Assembly: GCA_021397835.1 (NCBI GenBank)
Contig: JAJFZO010000094.1
Span: 8,718,001 to 8,782,000, forward strand
DNA: 64,000 bases
DNA from: Moringa oleifera
Taxonomy: Eukaryota > Streptophyta > Magnoliopsida > Brassicales > Moringaceae
Direction: 5' to 3'
This document shows, in pieces, positions 59,024 to 64,000 of the stretch. Numbering within the stretch: position 1 is the first letter of the stretch; each line of letters starts with the position of its first letter. Under the pieces are notes generated by a model that worked only from the letters and a program-made list of their open reading frames with translations, ran no database searches and was not told the DNA's origin. A program made the position numbers and the translations under genes.

Positions 59024-61452
59024 ATGGTGATCTTGGGCCCACCAAACAAACAGTTTCTCTTCCTCATCCTCCTCCTCTCCCTGTGCGCCCTCCTTTTCCT
59101 CTACTCCACCTCCCACTCCTCTCTCACTGTCACTCCCTCCAATTTCGATTATCCCTCAGGTGGCCATACCATTCATCTCAATCCCCATGCTGTCTCCCCT
59201 TTCACTCTGCTCATCAAAGTCCTAACTTTCAACCGCCTCCACGCCCTCTCCCGCTGCCTCCACTCCCTTGCCACCGCGGACTATGGCGCCGACCGCGTCC
59301 ACCTCCATGTCTATGTTGACCATTTTATCCAAGACAACGCCGGCCCGAAGGTAGAGGAGTCGCATGAGATTCTGAAGTTCGTGGATGAGTTCGATTGGAA
59401 GTTCGGGGATAAGATTGTGCACTACCGGACCAGCAATGCCGGGCTGCAGGCGCAGTGGCTGGAGGCCTGGTGGCCCAGCTCCGATCATGAGTTTGCCTTC
59501 GTGGTAGAAGATGATCTGGAAGTCTCTCCGCTCTATTATAGGTTCCTTAAGTCTCTGATTCTCAACTACTACTTCAATGCTTCTAATTCCAGTCCATCCA
59601 TCTACGGGGCTTCTCTTCAGCGCCCAAGGTTTGTCCCAGGTACCATTTCCCAGATCAGGGTCCCTTTCATTTCATTATTTAAATCTTGACTTTTCATTTT
59701 GTATGGCTGCTTTGCTCTGTTGGATCTGTAGTGTTGTGCCGTGCATAGAGCTGATCACTTTAGCATACTAAAACGTACAGGAAAAAAACTAGTTACGCTA
59801 CAGAAAATTAGAGCTAAATATGCTGTATTCTTTAATCGATCTAGAGGCCATATGGAAAGTATCTACTTGATCCCAAGAGGCCGATTTACCGATTATTAAA
59901 AGATGACTGTGGATGATGACCTTTTACCTAATGTTTATGGGTTTATTTCCTTTCTTTTGTTTCAATTTTAGGTGGAATGTAATAAAATGTGGAGTATGCT
60001 ATGGCTGCCTGCATATCATCTGTTCTAATACCCCTTTTATAGCAAAATTATTAGTCCTCTGCCAACGAGATCTTATGTGATTCATTTCGTTACTAACTAC
60101 AGGTAAACATGGGAATAAAATACAGCTAGACAGTGGAACCCGACTTTTCTTGTACCAGTTGGTTGGAACTTGGGGACAGCTTCTCTTTCCAAAACCTTGG
60201 AAAGAGTTCAGGATATGGTATGACAAACATAAGGCAAAGGGCATGAAGCCAATTCTTGAGGGCATGGTAATCTAATTGTTTTGTTTATCTATCCTTTGCT
60301 TAATCGTTCTTGTTCATATATTTTTTCATTGTTTTTGTAACCTGAATAAGATCTGAATTCTGTGTTCAGGTGACAACAGGATGGTACAAAAAGATGGGAG
60401 AAAGGATCTGGACTCCTTGGTTCATCAAGTTTATCCATTCTCGTGGTTATTTTAATATCTACACGAATTTTCAGCATGAGAGAGCGTTGAGTGTTTCTCA
60501 CAGGGATGCTGGTGTTAACTATGGGAAAACAGCGGGACCAGACTCCCAGCTGCTAGATGAAAGTTCTCTTGATTTCAATTTTCTGGAAATGCAATCTTTG
60601 AATAATCTCAAGTGGTATGATTTCTGTTTCAGAGAAGTTCTTCCTGGAAGAGTTGTGAGAAACTTAGATGAACTTGGGGCTGTCCTTCCCTCTGTGCAGA
60701 GACAGCAGACCATTCTGCTTGTAAGTCTATTTGGGATATCAGAGATAGTCACAAGAAATCTTCTCTGCCACTTTGAGAGGCTTAATACTCAGAACTACAT
60801 TGTTGTAGGCCCTCATTCAGATGTACTCTTTGATCTTGCAAGGAGGGGACATCCTGTAATTGATGCAGACCAGTTTCTTAACAATATTGGAGCATACAAA
60901 TCGATGAGATTACAAAATTCCAATGCAGAGCCTGTGAAAGAGATTTTGGCAAAGGCATATATAATCAAGAAATGTTTAGAATATAGATTCAATTCTTGGG
61001 TTGTGAATGGTAACATGCTTTTTGGTAGTAATGACTTGTTTTTCGAGTCTCTTAGCCCCCCGTTTGACTTTTATGTTGGGAAGAGCTTGGAGCTTTTCTT
61101 TGTCAGGAGCTCATCCTCCACTCAGAAAATCTGGACTGATGACTTTTTATACAACATTGCAGCTATGTCGAATAAAGTCTTGTCACCCAGCGAGAGCAGT
61201 AGTTTTGTGTTTGTAGTGACGAAGTTGTTGGAGCAGAAAGGTGTCAAGATTAAGATAGTTGACGAGACAAACATTGCTGTCAACATTGGTAGGGGTAGTG
61301 TTAATCAGTCATCCTTAGGGGCCGGGAAGAAGATGATTCGTTGGTCTACTGAGACAGATTCCAATTTCATTCAAAAGCAACTTAAACAGTTGAATATGTG
61401 GGTTATAGATGGCGATTCTTCTTGCATGGCTGTTATTTGTCATCAGTCATAG
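59024..61452 (+). CDS. Glycosyltransferase-like type II membrane protein (plant-specific, GT-A-like)
   Basis: Three exons, 59024-59639, 60103-60266 and 60370-61452, give 620 residues. A very short cytosolic tail precedes one membrane span at about 9-28, fitting a Golgi type II protein. Residues 59-175 look like a nucleotide-sugar transferase fold: a strand-rich LIKVLTFNR start, a VYVDHF segment, and an acidic FVVEDDLEVSP motif (EDD 162-164) that could bind the metal. Next come the aromatic-rich WKEFRIWYDKH region and, in exon 3, TTGWYKKMGERIWTPWF. The C-terminal 250 residues are less distinctive. I recall a similar Arabidopsis gene (possibly At5g12260) annotated only as transferring glycosyl groups; donor and acceptor are unknown. 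The GTG at 60370 is just the first codon of exon 3. The ATG at 59024 has a good plant context (GCCATGG). Confidence 0.82.
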
Positions 61453-62434
61453 CATCTAGTATGATTTGTTTCAGATCACCTATTAGCTAACAGCAATTGT
61501 TTTGGATCATCTGGACCAATATTTCATACTCTTTTACATGTTATTAAGGTGCGAACGAGAGAGGCTCACTGAGACCATTGCTCTCTGTATCGTTCAGTAA
61601 CAGAGGAGTCAGCAGCATTTCTCAAAGTGATGATGGGAATCTCCTGGATGCTTATCCCATGTGTAGTGATGAGATCAGTTTGGAAAATTGAGGGCTTCTG
61701 ATCGGTTTTATTCTAGCAACTTCTACACATAAATAGAGCTGAAGTTTATGGGAAGCTGCAGCTATTGGCATTTCGGAAAGATATTTATAGGCATTCTTTC
61801 ATTGGATGTATCAACTGTAGATGAGTAAATCTAATTTATGGAGGCATTGTTATCTATGTAACTTTTGGTTGTCTTTGCAGCTTCTGCTGGGAAAAGTTTG
61901 ACTTCTATGTGACCTAATTTTGAAATGCTGTAAAAAGGAAAGTCTATGTCTCTGAATTGGAATATTTGTGCATGGCATCGTATCATGAGCTGCCTCAATA
62001 ACTTTCATTGATTTCTCATGAGGAACTAATTACCTCAGTAAAACCTCATTGCCATCAATCTTGAAGTGAATGGGAAGGCATTAGTAATAATATTTAAATT
62101 GGTTCTTATGAACAGCATTAGTAATAAGTGCTGTTTGACAAGCGTGTCAATGATGACACCACAGGAAAAATTTAAGCTAAGCTTCAAAGGTAGGTCCCCA
62201 AGTATGAACATGTTCGAGATGATAAAGCAACAAGAAGATGATATATTTCAATTTGGCCGATGAAAAAGTAAACAGAGAACTGCTGTAGTAAATTGGTAGC
62301 TACATCTGGCTGTAATGCCTCATTCTCCAATGGCATCCCATAGAGCATTCAAGATATATATAGGTGCCCATTGCAGCTTCTTGTCCATAGCCACAAAATC
62401 AACTCATGAAGATGAACAAAATTAACTGATTTCC
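61453..62434. other. Intergenic between convergent glycosyltransferase-like and PPR genes
   Basis: About 980 bases with the 3' UTRs of two genes pointing at each other. The one open frame at 62066-62263 (65 codons) has no recognisable motif and I do not call it. Nothing else was seen. Confidence 0.55.
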
Positions 62435-64000
62435 CTAGCCAAAGGCCTCAAGACCTTGATTCAACTTCTGTATTCTCTCTCTAACGAGAAACCCGTGTAC
62501 TTTGTCAAGGATCTGAACCCAGCTACAACCAGGATTCTTCTTTGCTCCTCTGGACTTCATCAATTGTCTGACCCTGTTTGCCTCATCCCATTTCCCTGCC
62601 TCTGCATACATGTTTGAAAGAAGTATATAGTACCCACTGTTGTCAGGCTTTAACTTGAAAAGATGCTCAGCTGCCCAACATCCCAACTCTATGTGCCCAT
62701 GGATCCGACATGCCCCAAGCAAAGCACCCCAGATATCAGCACCTGGTATGATAGCCAGGCTTTTAATAAGTTCCACTGCTTCTTCCATGAGACCAGCTCT
62801 GCCAAGGAGATCAACCATACAGGCATAGTGCATCTCTGTTGGCTTAATGTTCTTTGCCTGCATCTCTTCAAAGCATTTCCTTCCCTTCTCTACCAGTCCT
62901 CCATGACTACAAGCTGACAGAACTGCAATATATGAGACTGGGTCATGCTCAACCCCATCTTCTCTCATTGCTTCAAAGAGAGTAATTGCAGTGTCAATCT
63001 CACCCAGCATTCCATAACCTAAAATCATACTGTTCCAAGAGGTCACATCCTTGTTTAGAATCCGGCCAAAGACCTTAGCAGCAAGATCAATTCGCCCACA
63101 TTTGGTATAGAAGTCCAACAGAGAGTTAGCAACAAAGAGATGTGTGTGAAGATATTTCCTTATAGATGATCCATGAATCTCTTTTCCTTGCTTTATTGCA
63201 GTTAGATTTCCGCAAGCTGAAATAGCACCCACAAAAGAGACTACATCATGCTTCATTCCCGTGAGCCCCATTTCCGAGAATAAAGCCAAGGATTCTCTAC
63301 AGTTACTGGTTTGGGAATAGCCTGTTATGAGTATATTGTAAGATACTTCATCTCTAATGGAAATGTCAAAGATTTTTTGAGCTAGATGTAGGCGGTCACA
63401 TTTGGCATACATGTCCATCAGAGCATTGGATAAAAACAAATCACATGCAGATCCCAGATGAATTGTTCTTGAATGGATTTCTTTTCCAGGACCGAGGAAG
63501 CCTGCTCGTGCACAAGCTGGCAGAACGTTTGTGAAAGTAACATGATCAGGCATTTGACCCTGATTTTGCATTTCTCTTACTAGTGCCACAGCAGCTGACT
63601 CAAGCCTATTTCGAGCAAAATTAGCAACCATGGCATTCCAAGAAACAACATTCTTTGCAGTGATCCTTTGGAAAACATAGGATGCCTCAGTCGAATGGCC
63701 TGATTTTGCATACATATCAATTAAAGAGTTTGCAACAAAAATGTCATATTCAATATCCATTCTTAAACAGAATCCATGAATCTCTTTTCCTAAATTGAAA
63801 CATTCTAGTTCAGCCAACACAGGCAGTATGCTAGAAATAGTGACAGAATCTGGCGTAAGCCCTGTGTTAATCATCAACCTAAAAATATCCAAGGCATCCT
63901 TACGACATCTCATCAAAGCAAGGCAAGAAATGATAGCATTCCATGAGACCTCGTTCCTCTCCACCATTTCTTCGAAAGCTTGTTTTGAAGCCTTTACGTT
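62435..64000 (-). CDS. PLS-type pentatricopeptide repeat protein with E/E+ ending (cut by right edge)
   Basis: An uninterrupted frame enters from the right edge and stops at 62435, giving 521 visible residues and no intron. Regular PPR units follow each other, with NEVSWNAIISC, NVVSWNAMVANF, DEVSYNILITGYSQ and DVTSWNSMILGYG marking successive repeats. The C-terminus has the E motifs: HYACMVDLLGRAG, then WGALLGACRIHG, then YYILLSNMYAEAGKW and NPGCSWVQ. It stops about 25 residues later, so a DYW deaminase domain is absent. Such E+ proteins usually recruit a separate DYW partner for C-to-U RNA editing in plastids or mitochondria. The targeting sequence lies outside the window. The first ATG in view (63967) is internal, because the frame stays open to base 64000. 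Confidence 0.92.
   Translation of the reverse strand, partial: NVKASKQAFEEMVERNEVSWNAIISCLALMRCRKDALDIFRLMINTGLTPDSVTISSILPVLAELECFNLGKEIHGFCLRMDIEYDIFVANSLIDMYAKSGHSTEASYVFQRITAKNVVSWNAMVANFARNRLESAAVALVREMQNQGQMPDHVTFTNVLPACARAGFLGPGKEIHSRTIHLGSACDLFLSNALMDMYAKCDRLHLAQKIFDISIRDEVSYNILITGYSQTSNCRESLALFSEMGLTGMKHDVVSFVGAISACGNLTAIKQGKEIHGSSIRKYLHTHLFVANSLLDFYTKCGRIDLAAKVFGRILNKDVTSWNSMILGYGMLGEIDTAITLFEAMREDGVEHDPVSYIAVLSACSHGGLVEKGRKCFEEMQAKNIKPTEMHYACMVDLLGRAGLMEEAVELIKSLAIIPGADIWGALLGACRIHGHIELGCWAAEHLFKLKPDNSGYYILLSNMYAEAGKWDEANRVRQLMKSRGAKKNPGCSWVQILDKVHGFLVRERIQKLNQGLEAFG

Noticed and set aside
3173..61452. A biosynthetic cluster for glycan modification (SIA1, two mannosidases, glycosyltransferase-like gene)
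   Set aside because: Unrelated housekeeping genes lie between them and the order reflects old conserved synteny; nothing indicates shared substrate or control.
62066..62263. 65-codon frame between the glycosyltransferase-like and PPR genes
   Set aside because: No motif, no splice partners, and it is located in expected 3' UTR sequence.
1..64000. tRNA, rRNA, CRISPR or prokaryotic defence-type systems
   Set aside because: No cloverleaf-like or rRNA-like sequence, no regularly spaced repeats with spacers, and no bacterial gene organisation were seen by eye. A tRNA scan was not possible here.

Overview
This is a gene-rich window from the nuclear genome of a eudicot plant, probably woody or long-intron. 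Nearly every gene has many short exons and AT-rich introns, and the proteins read as orthologues of known flowering-plant families. There are no operons, ribosome-binding sites, CRISPR arrays or phage genes. I assembled the genes exon by exon from splice junctions, reading-frame phase and family conservation. All nine complete gene models close in frame.

Layout, left to right. (1) The first 184 codons of a PLS-type pentatricopeptide repeat (PPR) gene, minus strand, cut by the left edge. (2) LIR1, a small three-exon chloroplast gene (minus) with a light-gene style promoter. (3) SIA1/MGP2, a Golgi sialyltransferase-like protein with 11 exons (minus). (4) An RNF10-type RING protein with 9 exons (minus). 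(5, 6) Two tandem class II alpha-mannosidase (GH38) genes, both minus, both intact and sharing the same 29-exon layout. (7) A two-exon TSSC4-type gene (plus), divergent from the second mannosidase. (8) SUVH4/KRYPTONITE, a histone H3K9 methyltransferase with 15 exons over 16.3 kb (minus); one 9.0 kb intron is packed with LINE and Ty3 retroelement fragments. (9) A 4.2 kb, extremely AT-rich intergenic block with internal direct repeats. (10) NAA30/MAK3, the catalytic subunit of NatC (minus). (11) A membrane-anchored glycosyltransferase-like gene (plus), divergent from NAA30. (12) The C-terminal 521 residues of a second PPR gene (E/E+ ending, minus), open at the right edge.

The genes do not form one pathway. 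Three loci handle glycans in the secretory system or vacuole (SIA1, the mannosidase pair and the glycosyltransferase-like gene). LIR1 serves thylakoid electron transport, the PPR proteins organelle RNA, TSSC4 the spliceosome, and SUVH4 heterochromatin. The strongest large-scale signal is gene order. From memory of Arabidopsis, LIR1/CCL, a RING gene and a GH38 gene are neighbours on chromosome 3, while GH38, a TSSC4-like gene and KYP are neighbours on chromosome 5. This window carries both sets as one contiguous block and looks like the pre-duplication order.

Further points of interest: five GC-AG introns among 96 reconstructed introns; a SILK plus RVxF pair of putative PP1 docking motifs in the TSSC4-like protein; retroelements in an intron of a retroelement-silencing gene; an 8 bp direct repeat at both splice sites of an RNF10 intron; and a 115 bp tandem duplication that touches a mannosidase splice acceptor. 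I found no clearly undescribed biological system.
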